Assembly: GCA_964581115.1 (NCBI GenBank) | Contig: CAZOMY010000034.1 | Span: forward strand, 1 to 32,556 | Length of the DNA: 32,556 nucleotides | Reading direction: 5' to 3' | From: 2-02-FULL-55-14 sp964581115 | GTDB lineage: Bacteria > Bacteroidota > Ignavibacteria > UBA10030 | Part shown: in pieces, positions 16,219 through 23,082 of the stretch | Layout: every line of letters starts with the position of its first letter | Numbering within the stretch: the stretch's first letter is position 1 | Notes under the pieces: model-generated | The model's database searches: none | What the model saw: the letters and a program-made list of their open reading frames with translations, nothing else | What the model was told of the DNA's origin: nothing | Made by a program: the position numbers and the translations under genes

Positions 16219-17109
16219 TCAGCCGATCTTCCCCACCTCCACGACGATCTCGACGCCTCCTTGGCTGCGGCGTTCAACGCGAAGCGGTGCCGCGGTCGAT
16301 GCTGACGATGCAAATTGAGCCATCCGGGCCGCTGTCGCCGCCGTGCAGGTCACACCCACGCGGAGCGTGAGACCGTACTTTCCTGCACCCAACGCAACCG
16401 TCACGGCGCTTCCCGGTTCCGCCCGCACGACCGCAGCCTCTAACACCTGAGCCCACGCCAATGCCACAAGTTCCCGGTCGCCGCGCATCACCGCCCACGG
16501 AATGGGCTCCACGTGCAGATCGACGCCGCGGTCGCGGGCACGTGCCGAAACGCGAGCGGTGGCCATCGCCAGGATATCGTCGGCGGTGAATTCTGTCGCC
16601 GGCCGTCCGCTCAGTACCTCGTCCGGGAGCGACAAGCGCCACGCCGATTCGAGCAATGAGAGCAATTGCTGGTGCATGGGGGTGACGGTACCATCGCCCT
16701 TCGCTTCGCCTGTCGGCCGTTCCATCAGAGTCTCCACGCGACGGATGGTATCCTCTGAATCGAACGGCTTCCGCAGAAAATCCGAGGCGCCGAGGTCGCG
16801 CGCCCGCTGTTCATGCTCGGGATCAAGACCGCTTGTCATGAACATGATGCGCGTCTCTGAAGAGAGTCCTCTTGCCTTCAACTCTTCGACGAGGTCAAAT
16901 CCGTCCATCCCCGGCATACGGATGTCCACCATCAGCACATCGGGAGGATGGGCCAGTATCTCTGGAAGAGCCTCTTCGCCCGAGGTCAGCGGAATGATCA
17001 TGTGTCCGCGAGGTTCCAGGATCGCCCGGAGGAGCGCCACATGGATCATCGTGTCGTCGACGATGCAGATCCGACCGGGTTGCTTCGTGCGAGTGAATGA
17101 TAGAGCCAT
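16219..17109 (-). CDS. Response regulator fused to a degenerate histidine-kinase-like domain
   Basis: 296 residues. Receiver at about 12-130: Asp18/Asp19 in ICIVDDTMIH, phosphoacceptor Asp62 in LMVDIRMPGMDGFDL, Thr92 and Lys114 (FLRKPF). The C-terminal half (about 145-296) looks like a reduced GHKL ATPase: TADDILAMATARVSARARD, then VMRGDRELVALAWAQVLEAA resembles the helix bearing the N-box, and GSAVTVALGAGKYGLTLRVG resembles the next strands. The N-box asparagines and the glycine-rich G boxes are missing, so ATP binding is unlikely. This is a receiver-first architecture with a probably non-catalytic sensor module. The start at 17109 is just inside the hairpin that ends the upstream minus-strand gene. 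Confidence 0.82.
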   Translation of the reverse strand: MALSFTRTKQPGRICIVDDTMIHVALLRAILEPRGHMIIPLTSGEEALPEILAHPPDVLMVDIRMPGMDGFDLVEELKARGLSSETRIMFMTSGLDPEHEQRARDLGASDFLRKPFDSEDTIRRVETLMERPTGEAKGDGTVTPMHQQLLSLLESAWRLSLPDEVLSGRPATEFTADDILAMATARVSARARDRGVDLHVEPIPWAVMRGDRELVALAWAQVLEAAVVRAEPGSAVTVALGAGKYGLTLRVGVTCTAATAARMAQFASSASTAAPLRVERRSQGGVEIVVEVGKIG

Positions 17110-17125
17110 ACCGTAAGTAACGCAA

Positions 17126-17150
17126 AACCTCCTTCGAATGGAAGGAGGTT
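17126..17150 (-). terminator. Intrinsic terminator of the repeat-protein gene
   Basis: AACCTCCTTC (17126-17135) and GAAGGAGGTT (17141-17150) form a perfect 10-bp stem with a 5-nt loop. Read on the minus strand, the hairpin ends ...GGTTTTGCG. It lies 31 bp beyond the stop of the surface-repeat gene and just upstream of the following minus-strand response regulator. Confidence 0.65.
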
Positions 17151-17181
17151 CTGCGATCGGAGGTCCACGCGAGAAACGTTA

Positions 17182-18261
17182 TCAGAACCGAGCGTTGATG
17201 AGCGGGAGATATCGGGCCCACGTGGGGTTGGATTCAACGATATTCAATACGCCCAGCTGGACACCGAACAGATCATCGGCGTGATTCACGAGGCCTATTG
17301 TGATCCCCGACTGCCGCCCGAAGGTCCGGTTGTAGGCGGACATCGTCAGGCCCTTCAGGGCGGAACTCTCCGTCCAGATAACGCCTAGATTGATGCCCGT
17401 GATCGACCGGCTTTCGTTCTTGTAGAGGGCGATGTTGAAGCCCGTCACACCGTCCCCGGCGTGGATCTGTCCGAGCGTGACATTGATACCGACGGCCTCG
17501 CCCTCCGTGACGATGGCTGCGCCGCCGAAGCTGATACCGGAAATGTACTTCTGTGCGACAAGTCCAACACCGCTGAGGTTGATGCCCTTCATGCAGCCCT
17601 GCGCCACGAGGCCGAGCCCAGCAATACTGAGCCCGCTCATGTCGCCTTGGGCCACTGTCCCGAGGGTTGCGAAGTTGAAGCCGGTCAGATCTCCTTGAGC
17701 GACGGTACCAAGCCCGGAGATATTCACCCCGAGCATGCTGCCCTGAGCGACCGTGCCCAACCCGGCGATTTGGATGCCGGTCAAGTTGTGCTGGGAGACG
17801 ATCCCGAATAGCGCGGCCGTGGCGCCCGTGATCGAGCCTTGTCCGACGACTGCCAAGCCACCCAGGGCGATGCCGTTGATCTCCCCCTTTGACACGATCC
17901 CGAGCCCTCCAAGAAAGATGCCGTTCATTTCACGCTCGGCCAGGACAGCGCCCAACGTGAGCCCAGCACCGTTGATTACCTCGCCCGACGGCGCGACGAC
18001 CCCCAGAGCGAGGCCATTGATCCTTCCTTGCCAAGAGGCGACATGGGGCTTCCACAGGGTGACGTTGACACCGTTGACGTATTCGAACTCATCGTCGGAC
18101 CAGTTGAACCGAATGCCGGTGATACGCTGTACGTTGCCGAACCCGATGCCGACGTCGCCGACGCCGAGCAGGACGCCCTCAGAAGATGGAGGTCCCTCCT
18201 GGGCCTTGCCGACAGAGAGGCCCAGGAATAGGATCACGGTGAGACTGGCTGGAATTTTCAT
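17182..18261 (-). CDS. Surface/outer-membrane protein with 16-residue repeats (LA_2272-like)
   Basis: 359 residues from the ATG at 18261, which gives a signal peptide (MKIPASLTVILFLGLSVGKA, cut before QEG). An upstream extension to 18360 is open, but it covers an inverted repeat and encodes no signal. From about residue 97 to 287 the protein is a string of 16-residue units with consensus x-G-[IVL]-x-[IL]-[SA]-G-L-G-x-V-A-Q-G-x-[ML]. Examples are TGIQIAGLGTVAQGSM (161-176) and LGVNISGLGTVAQGDL (177-192). Slightly shorter units continue to the C-terminus, which ends in Phe as in many outer-membrane barrels. Such repeats resemble the LA_2272-type surface-repeat proteins described in Leptospira. 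They could form a beta-solenoid or the hairpins of a barrel. Function is unknown. Confidence 0.8.
   Translation of the reverse strand: MKIPASLTVILFLGLSVGKAQEGPPSSEGVLLGVGDVGIGFGNVQRITGIRFNWSDDEFEYVNGVNVTLWKPHVASWQGRINGLALGVVAPSGEVINGAGLTLGAVLAEREMNGIFLGGLGIVSKGEINGIALGGLAVVGQGSITGATAALFGIVSQHNLTGIQIAGLGTVAQGSMLGVNISGLGTVAQGDLTGFNFATLGTVAQGDMSGLSIAGLGLVAQGCMKGINLSGVGLVAQKYISGISFGGAAIVTEGEAVGINVTLGQIHAGDGVTGFNIALYKNESRSITGINLGVIWTESSALKGLTMSAYNRTFGRQSGITIGLVNHADDLFGVQLGVLNIVESNPTWARYLPLINARF
17401..17973 (-). repeat. 48-bp coding repeats of the surface protein
   Basis: About eleven imperfect 48-bp units encode residues 97-287 of the repeat protein. The middle units are the most alike (GCCACTGTCCCGAGG- or GCGACCGTGCCCAAC-like words on the plus strand recur every 48 bp around 17600-17760). 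This indicates expansion by tandem duplication with later divergence. Confidence 0.75.
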
Positions 18262-18297
18262 GTCGGATCGGAGTCGGGTCGAGGAGCAACGATGGAC

Positions 18298-18324
18298 TGC
18301 CCGGTATACCCTCTTGACCGGGCA
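18298..18324. repeat. 8-bp inverted repeat upstream of the repeat-protein gene
   Basis: TGCCCGGT (18298-18305) is inverted as ACCGGGCA (18317-18324) with an 11-nt loop, 37 bp upstream of the chosen start at 18261. It would lie in the 5' leader and could be a regulatory hairpin or an operator. Confidence 0.4.
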
Positions 18325-18371
18325 TTTGTTGCATCTCTGCCGGAGCGTTCGTGCACTCACGATGAAATGCG

Positions 18372-18402
18372 GGCGGCCTTGGTTGACGATTCCAAGGCCG
18401 CC
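18372..18402 (-). terminator. Probable terminator of the orphan sorting-domain gene
   Basis: GGCGGCCTTGG (18372-18382) and CCAAGGCCGCC (18392-18402) form a perfect 11-bp stem with a 9-nt loop. It lies 28 bp beyond the minus-strand stop at 18430. On the minus strand the hairpin is followed by CGCATTTCATC, a weak T-rich tail. Confidence 0.55.
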
Positions 18403-18429
18403 GGTGGTTGCCGATCCTCTTGCAGACCC

Positions 18430-18714
18430 CTATCGCGTCAGCATGATCCTGCGCAGGACGTGCCGGCCTTGGTGGTCCAAACGGGCAAGATAGAATCCGG
18501 TCGGGAGGTCTTCGGCCGAGAATTCAACCGTATAGTCCCGACCTGCCTCCACCATTCCGTTGAAGAGGGTCTTGAGTTGCTCTCCCAGCGTTGTGTAAAC
18601 GCGCAACGTCGCTATCCCCTCCGACGGAACGTTGAATCGGACTTTGGCGCCAGGACCGCCTGAGGGTTGAACGCTTTCCAACAGCCAGCGAGATGGAGTC
18701 AGATCATTGGACAT
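18430..18714 (-). CDS. Orphan T9SS type A sorting-domain-like protein
   Basis: A 94-residue frame from ATG 18714 (open to a TTG at 18738). It consists of little more than the beta-sandwich of a T9SS C-terminal domain: AKVRFNVPSEGIATLRVYTT, LGEQLKTLFNGMVEAGRDYTVEF, LPTGFYLARLDHQGRHVLRR and a final IMLTR. The usual entry motif (NYPNPFN) is replaced by VQPSGGPG. There is no signal peptide and no cargo domain, so it cannot be a normal T9SS substrate. The likeliest reading is the 3' remnant of a larger deleted gene, consistent with tRNA debris directly upstream (18781-18953); a small functional protein is less likely. It has its own downstream hairpin. Confidence 0.6.
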   Translation of the reverse strand: MSNDLTPSRWLLESVQPSGGPGAKVRFNVPSEGIATLRVYTTLGEQLKTLFNGMVEAGRDYTVEFSAEDLPTGFYLARLDHQGRHVLRRIMLTR

Positions 18715-18780
18715 GAGCAGCAGCGTACTCTCTTTCAATCATCGGGACTCCGGGCCGCTCTGAAAACTTGCCGCTCTCAG

Positions 18781-18799
18781 CCTACGACCTCCGCCTTGT
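18781..18799 (-). other. Possible tRNA-Val fragment (anticodon 3' side to variable region)
   Basis: Read on the minus strand, ACAAGGCGGAGGTCGTAGG matches 17 of 19 positions of the intact tRNA-Val at 19019-19092, from inside the anticodon loop through the 3' anticodon strand into the T stem. Similarity stops abruptly at the anticodon loop. A chance match in GC-rich sequence is possible. Confidence 0.3.
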
Positions 18800-18892
18800 C
18801 CCAATTCGACCCGCGAGCGTTTTGTGCGAGCTTTCGCCTAACTGAGGACCCCACCGATGTTGAACGAGGTAGGGGAAGTGCACTTCGCTCGT

Positions 18893-18953
18893 GGACACTA
18901 CTGGGATTGAACCAGCGACCTCCTTCTTGTAAGGCAGGCGCTCTGAACCAGTC
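18893..18953 (-). pseudogene. Degraded tRNA-Val(UAC) copy
   Basis: On the minus strand the sequence keeps the D-loop side CTGGTTCAGAGC, an anticodon arm with loop CTTACAA (anticodon UAC), a sound T arm (GCTGG-TTCAATC-CCAGT) and the 3' acceptor strand AGTGTCC. The 5' acceptor strand and the first half of the D stem are missing: CTGGTTCAGAGC is preceded by GGA where the intact tRNA has the 5' strand and D stem. The anticodon stem also has a G-A mismatch. It therefore cannot fold as a tRNA. It lies 65 bp from the intact tRNA-Val. Confidence 0.65.
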
Positions 18954-18984
18954 CTTTACCGTCTGCATCGGAGACGAGACTTCG

Positions 18985-19000
18985 TCCTGCCGTAGCAGGA
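18985..19000. repeat. REP-like palindrome TCCTGC-CGTA-GCAGGA
   Basis: A 6-bp stem with a 4-nt loop between the intact and broken tRNA-Val copies, next to a second small palindrome GACGAGACTTCGTC. It resembles short dispersed palindromes common in intergenic DNA of many bacteria; another GC-rich palindrome of the same flavour occurs at 22261-22277. Confidence 0.5.
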
Positions 19001-19018
19001 ACGGGCCGAGCATCTTGT

Positions 19019-19092
19019 GGACGCTGAAGGATTCGAACCTTCGACCCCCGCCTTGTAAGGGCGGTGCTCTGAACCAGCTGAGCTAAGCGTCC
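19019..19092 (-). tRNA. tRNA-Val (UAC)
   Basis: A 74-nt cloverleaf on the minus strand. Acceptor GGACGCT pairs with AGCGTCC. The D arm is GCTC...GAGC around AGCTGGTTCA. The anticodon stem CCGCC/GGCGG holds the loop CTTACAA, anticodon UAC. The T arm is GAAGG-TTCGAAT-CCTTC. The 3' CCA is not encoded (ACA follows). It is divergent from the GH31 gene, and degraded copies of the same tRNA follow it downstream. Confidence 0.95.
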
Positions 19093-19116
19093 TTGTCTGA
19101 TCTTAATGTACTCAAA

Positions 19117-19148
19117 TTGGACTAATCCCGCCCGATTGCGTACCCTTG
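19117..19148 (+). promoter_or_regulatory. Possible Bacteroidota-type promoter of the GH31 gene
   Basis: TTG (19117-19119), 21 bp, then TACCCTTG (19141-19148), close to the TAnnTTTG element of Bacteroidota promoters. It is 30 bp upstream of the ATG at 19178. This supports that start over a longer frame opening at 19106, which would begin upstream of the promoter itself. Confidence 0.35.
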
Positions 19149-19177
19149 ATATCGTGACAGTCACTGGACAACGCCGA

Positions 19178-21931
19178 ATGAACGTGTGCGATCACCGCGG
19201 CTTCCGATGGCTGTGTGCGCCGCTGAGCTGTCTCTCCTTTTTCGAACCGGCCGTTGCCCAGGTCCGTCCTAGCGACCTGACCGGCTGGACCGTCCAAGAG
19301 AATGCGGTCACGCTCGAAGCGTCTGACGTTCGCTACCGCATCCGGTTCGTCAACGATCGAACAGCGCGCGTCGACCTCCTTCCCTTCGCCCTTTCCGAAC
19401 CGGAGTCGTCGCTCGTCGTGAGTCACGCTTCCGCCTCTCCGGTCTCGACGCTGGAGAACGATTCTTCGATCACCCTTGACGGAGGGTCGCTGACCGTACG
19501 CGTACACAAACATCCGCTGCGACTCTCATTCGAAGGACCGATGCCGGGTTCGGTCATGCGCGAGACGCAGGATATCAGTGCGTCGGTGCTCGGCCACCTT
19601 CGATCGATCTCGTTTGCCCTTGATCCCGGAGTTCGCATCTACGGCTCGGGTCCGCGCAGCACGCATCTCGACCTTCGGGGGTCCGCGTTCGACCTGTGGA
19701 ATTCGCAGGTCTTCGGCTACTCCACGCCCGTCGCGACGATGAACGCGAACGTTCCCATCTTTCTGTTCTCCACCGACCTGGCCGTCTTCGTCGACCATTG
19801 GTACCGCGGTCGTGCCGACTTCGGCGTCGGACGTCCGGACGCCTGGGGCTATGAGATTGACGGCGGAGAGCTCTCCTATTATGTCATGGCGGGAACGTCG
19901 TACCAGGACCTGATCGATCTGTATACCCAGCTCACGGGCCGGCCTTCCCTCCCTCCTCGCTGGACGCTCGGATACCTTCAATCGAAGTACGGCTATCAGA
20001 GCGCGACGGAGGCGCTGACGACGGCATCAACGCTCCGAGCTCTGGGCATTCCTGCCGACGGGCTCATTCTCGACCTTTACTGGTTCAGCCGGATGGGCGA
20101 TCTGACGTGGAATGCATCCGCGTTCCCGAACCCGTCCGCTTTGATCGCAGAGCTTCGGACGATGGGCCTCAAGACGATCGTCATCACAGAACCGTACGTG
20201 ACGGAGCATTCGGGCCTGTTCGCCGAAGGTCAATCGCTCGGTCACTTCGCCAAGAATGCGGTCGGGACGTCGCGGCTCATCCCTAACTGGTGGTCGTGCA
20301 ACTGCAACGCGGCGCTGGTCGACCTGACATCGCCGGCCGCGCGGTCGTGGTGGTGGAGCAAGCATCCGTCGTTCCTCGACGCCGGAGTGGCCGCACTCTG
20401 GACCGATCTCGGCGAGCCCGAGACGCATCCCGCCGACATGATGCACCATTTGGGCGATGCGTCACGCATCCACAACCTCTACAATATGCTCTGGTCGCGA
20501 ACCATCGCCGAGGGGTGGGCGGCCTACCGGCCGAATGAGCGACTGTTCAATTTGACGCGTTCGGGGTGGGCCGGCAGTCAACGCTACGGAACGGCACTCT
20601 GGTCGGGAGACGTCAGCAAGAGCTTCGGAGGCCTCTCCGCACAACGCGCAATGATGCTGAATGCGGGTCTTTCGGGCCTCGGCTGGTTTCACAGCGACAT
20701 CGGGGGATTCTGTTGCGGCACCTCGCCCGCGGAGTTGTATATCCGGTGGATGCAGTTCGGCGCGTTCGCGCCCATCATGCGTGCTCACGGCACCGGGGGT
20801 CCGACGGAGCCGTGGGGCTTTGGAGACGAGGCGCTGGCCATTGCCCGCGACCTCATCCGACTGCGCTATCAATTCATACCGTATTGGTACACGCTGGCGC
20901 ACGAGCAGTCGGTCACCGGCATGCCGCCGGTACGCCCTCTCTTTCTCCTCGATCCTGAAGATGTTGCTCTGTCGAACGAAATGCGCGCATGGAGCGTCGG
21001 CCAGAACCTCATCGTTGCTCCAGTGACTCAAGACGGCGCCCGTTCGGTCACGTTCCGACTCCCCGGCGGCACGTGGGTCGATTGGTGGACAGGAGAGCGT
21101 ATCAGCGGCGGACGTGAAGTGACCGTTGAAGCCCCGCTGGGCCGCATACCGCTGTTCGTCCGCTCGGGAAGCATCGTTCCCCTTGGACCGGTGATGCAAT
21201 GGTCGGACGAGCGTCCACTCGACACGCTGGTATTCGTCCTTCATCCCGACGCCGGGCGTTCGGCCTCCTCAGCCGTGTACGAAGACGACGGGATCAGCCT
21301 CCAGTACCGGTTGGGAGCGTTCAACCATACCTCGATCGAACAAACATGGACCGTGTTCAACAGCCAGCCGGCAATGGTGTTTCAGCTGACATCGGCCGGA
21401 GGGTCCTATGCGGGCCAGCCGGGCGTGCGGGCCGTGATCCTCGACGTGCGGCTCTTGCAGGATGCCCCGCTCAGCATCAACGTGAACGGCAGGATCATCC
21501 ATCCGTATGCGAGCTGGGGAGACGTGCTCCAGGCGGGCGAAGGTGGGACCTACGACGCCGAACGGGGACGTCTGGTGGTCCTCTTCCGTGCAGCAGTGGA
21601 CAGCGCCTACCAAGTGATCATGAACGACGCGCGCGTGACGTCGATCGGCGGTTCATCGGCAGTACCGCGAGGGGTCGAGCTCGCGCAGAATTATCCAAAT
21701 CCATTCAACGGGGAAACAGTCGTGAGATATAGGATAGAGGAGCGAGGAGATGTGGAGGTAACAGTGGCAGACCTTCTGGGACGGACTGTTGCGACCCTCG
21801 TACGCCGGGTGGTCGAAGCCGGTTCACATCAGGTCACATGGAATGCAGGCGCTCTGCCGTCGGGGATCTACTACTGCCGGTTGGAAGCGGGGGGAAAGCG
21901 TCTCGTGCGGAAGATGGTGTTGGTGAGGTGA
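19178..21931 (+). CDS. GH31 alpha-glycosidase with T9SS sorting domain
   Basis: A 917-residue secreted glycoside hydrolase of family 31 (alpha-glucosidase/alpha-xylosidase type, retaining). A signal peptide (1-28, ends AVAQ) is followed by an N-terminal beta-sandwich and the TIM barrel (about 260-600). Landmarks: PPRWTLGYLQSKYGY, DGLILDLYWF, LWTDLGEPE with nucleophile Asp410, RSGWAGSQRYGTALWSGD with acid/base Asp478, and GWFHSDIGGF. Two beta domains follow. Residues 833-917 are a type A T9SS C-terminal domain with NYPNPFNGET, LLGRTVATLV and the final KMVLVR, so the enzyme is expected on the cell surface or released. The longer frame from 19106 is rejected because it would place the signal peptide internally. 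It stands alone between the tRNA and the Bat cluster. Confidence 0.92.
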   Translation: MNVCDHRGFRWLCAPLSCLSFFEPAVAQVRPSDLTGWTVQENAVTLEASDVRYRIRFVNDRTARVDLLPFALSEPESSLVVSHASASPVSTLENDSSITLDGGSLTVRVHKHPLRLSFEGPMPGSVMRETQDISASVLGHLRSISFALDPGVRIYGSGPRSTHLDLRGSAFDLWNSQVFGYSTPVATMNANVPIFLFSTDLAVFVDHWYRGRADFGVGRPDAWGYEIDGGELSYYVMAGTSYQDLIDLYTQLTGRPSLPPRWTLGYLQSKYGYQSATEALTTASTLRALGIPADGLILDLYWFSRMGDLTWNASAFPNPSALIAELRTMGLKTIVITEPYVTEHSGLFAEGQSLGHFAKNAVGTSRLIPNWWSCNCNAALVDLTSPAARSWWWSKHPSFLDAGVAALWTDLGEPETHPADMMHHLGDASRIHNLYNMLWSRTIAEGWAAYRPNERLFNLTRSGWAGSQRYGTALWSGDVSKSFGGLSAQRAMMLNAGLSGLGWFHSDIGGFCCGTSPAELYIRWMQFGAFAPIMRAHGTGGPTEPWGFGDEALAIARDLIRLRYQFIPYWYTLAHEQSVTGMPPVRPLFLLDPEDVALSNEMRAWSVGQNLIVAPVTQDGARSVTFRLPGGTWVDWWTGERISGGREVTVEAPLGRIPLFVRSGSIVPLGPVMQWSDERPLDTLVFVLHPDAGRSASSAVYEDDGISLQYRLGAFNHTSIEQTWTVFNSQPAMVFQLTSAGGSYAGQPGVRAVILDVRLLQDAPLSINVNGRIIHPYASWGDVLQAGEGGTYDAERGRLVVLFRAAVDSAYQVIMNDARVTSIGGSSAVPRGVELAQNYPNPFNGETVVRYRIEERGDVEVTVADLLGRTVATLVRRVVEAGSHQVTWNAGALPSGIYYCRLEAGGKRLVRKMVLVR

Positions 21932-22096
21932 AGTGAGATAGCAATGCGTATTTCGGATTTCGAATTGTCGCAAAGCGAGCGCTTCGCGGCGAATTGCGGA
22001 TCATCTACCTGAAGACTGACGCAACCCTGATCCCCCATCCGCCGACTGCCAGCTTTCTGCAATCCGCAATCGACACTCCGCAATCCGAAATCTCAG
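21932..22096. repeat. Intergenic word repeats (ATTTCGGATT / CAATCCGCAATC family)
   Basis: The gap after the GH31 gene contains ATTTCGGATT (21950-21959), CGAATTGCGGA (21990-22000), AATCCGCAAT (22061-22070) and TCCGCAATCCGAAATC (22077-22092). These are direct and inverted variants of one theme. The last 16-mer recurs exactly at 29851-29866, and CGAATTGCGGA recurs at 16131-16141. A GCGAGCGCTTCGC palindrome sits among them. No ORF is credible here. Confidence 0.7.
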
Positions 22097-22306
22097 CTAG
22101 CAGGGTGCTGAAAAACCCGCTGGAGGTCAGAACAGTAACCGCCAAGCGCGCCACGATCGCCAAGTCCGCCAAGTCGATTGGGGAAAATGAATTGAAATGA
22201 ACGCGTCTTCTTGGCGAACATGGCTCGCATATGATCATCTCTGACTTGGCGTCATGCCTGCCCGCCGGTCAGGCGGGGCGGTAATCGTTTTTCCGCAACC
22301 TGCTAG
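22097..22306. mobile_element. MITE-like 210-bp element with 20-bp terminal inverted repeats
   Basis: The left end CTAGCAGGGTGCTGAAAAAC (22097-22116) matches the inverted right end (22287-22306, inverted CTAGCAGGTTGCGGAAAAAC) at 18 of 20 positions. ATCTC occurs just outside both ends (22090-22094 and 22307-22311; offset by 2 bp on the left), a possible 5-bp target duplication. Inside are four tandem 9-mers beginning CGCCA (22140-22175), inverted CTTGGCG copies (22210-22216, 22245-22251) and a GC palindrome (22261-22277). No coding capacity. The right end carries the batE stop codon. Confidence 0.5.
22140..22175 (+). repeat. Four tandem 9-bp units (CGCCAAGxx)
   Basis: CGCCAAGCG, CGCCACGAT, CGCCAAGTC and CGCCAAGTC run head to tail at 22140-22175. 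Inverted single copies (CTTGGCG) follow at 22210 and 22245. Such CGCCAAG-word tracts are a known style of intergenic filler in several phyla; the function is unknown. Confidence 0.75.
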
Positions 22307-23082
22307 ATCTCCTCCACATCCCCCTCCCTCACCCACCCCACTTTGCCGTCGGCCAGCGTGATGCGGGTCCAGCCGTCGACGGTCACGCCGATCTCCACCT
22401 TGAGTCCTTCGTGAATGACGAAGGCATCGACGGCATTCGCATCCGGAGATGAGCGGGCCGTTACGGTCGGCGTCAGGATGACGCCGGTGCGCTCCTCATT
22501 CAGCGCCGTAAACTGCGCCGTCCATAAGCCCCCGAGCAACACGGCCAGAGGCACCGCCACGAAGAACGCGATGCGCGCACTACGGACGACTGCTGCTGTT
22601 CGGCCCAGATAGAGCGCGACCAGCGATCCGAAGACGGCCGCCCAGAAGAAGAGAAAAAGGGCTCGCGCCGCCGAAGGTGGCAGCACTTCGCTGATGGCGC
22701 GCAGCCAATCCATAAGAAAGAATTCCGGCACCGGATCGATGCGATCGACGGCTTTGAGCCGTGCGAGACGCAGATTGTGGGCGACGTCGTTGTCCGACGG
22801 GAGCAGGCGGGCCGCACGCTCGAAGGCGAGTATGGCGCGACCGACATTGCCGTCGCGGTAGTAGGCATTCCCGAGATTGTAATAGACCTCTCCGCTGGCA
22901 ACTCCTTGGGCCACGATCGATTCCAGCGTCTTTGCCGCATCGCTGAAAGCGCCGGCCCGGTAGAGCTCTGTGGCCCGTGCGAACGCCGAATCGGGCGACT
23001 GCGCCCCGGCCGCCGGTCCGGCGATGAACACGGCGACGAGCAAGGTCCGGAGGACTCGAAGGATGGAGGCCGTGGACGTCAT
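22303..23082 (-). CDS. batE: BatE-like TPR and SH3-domain membrane protein
   Basis: 259 residues, last gene of the Bat cluster. Signal peptide 1-27 (ends AGAQ). TPR units fill about 31-115 (ATELYRAGAFSDAAKTLESI, YYNLGNAYYRDGNVGRAILAF). Two transmembrane helices occupy about 138-195 (ARALFLFFWAAVFGSLVALYL, IAFFVAVPLAVLLGGLW). A bacterial SH3-like domain ends the protein (about 200-259: RSSPDANAVDAFVIHEGLKVEI, GWTRITLADGKVGWV). This TPR-TM-SH3 order is typical of BatE. The ATG overlaps the BatD stop by 4 bp, indicating translational coupling. The TAG stop lies inside the right terminal repeat of the element at 22097-22306, so the original C-terminus may have been altered. Confidence 0.85.
   Translation of the reverse strand: MTSTASILRVLRTLLVAVFIAGPAAGAQSPDSAFARATELYRAGAFSDAAKTLESIVAQGVASGEVYYNLGNAYYRDGNVGRAILAFERAARLLPSDNDVAHNLRLARLKAVDRIDPVPEFFLMDWLRAISEVLPPSAARALFLFFWAAVFGSLVALYLGRTAAVVRSARIAFFVAVPLAVLLGGLWTAQFTALNEERTGVILTPTVTARSSPDANAVDAFVIHEGLKVEIGVTVDGWTRITLADGKVGWVREGDVEEI

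Noticed and set aside
17401..17973. CRISPR array suggested by 48-bp regular repeats
   Set aside because: The units are coding, in frame, without distinct spacers, and translate to a regular 16-residue motif.
18893..18953. Second functional tRNA-Val
   Set aside because: The 5' acceptor strand and half the D stem are absent and the anticodon stem has a mismatch.
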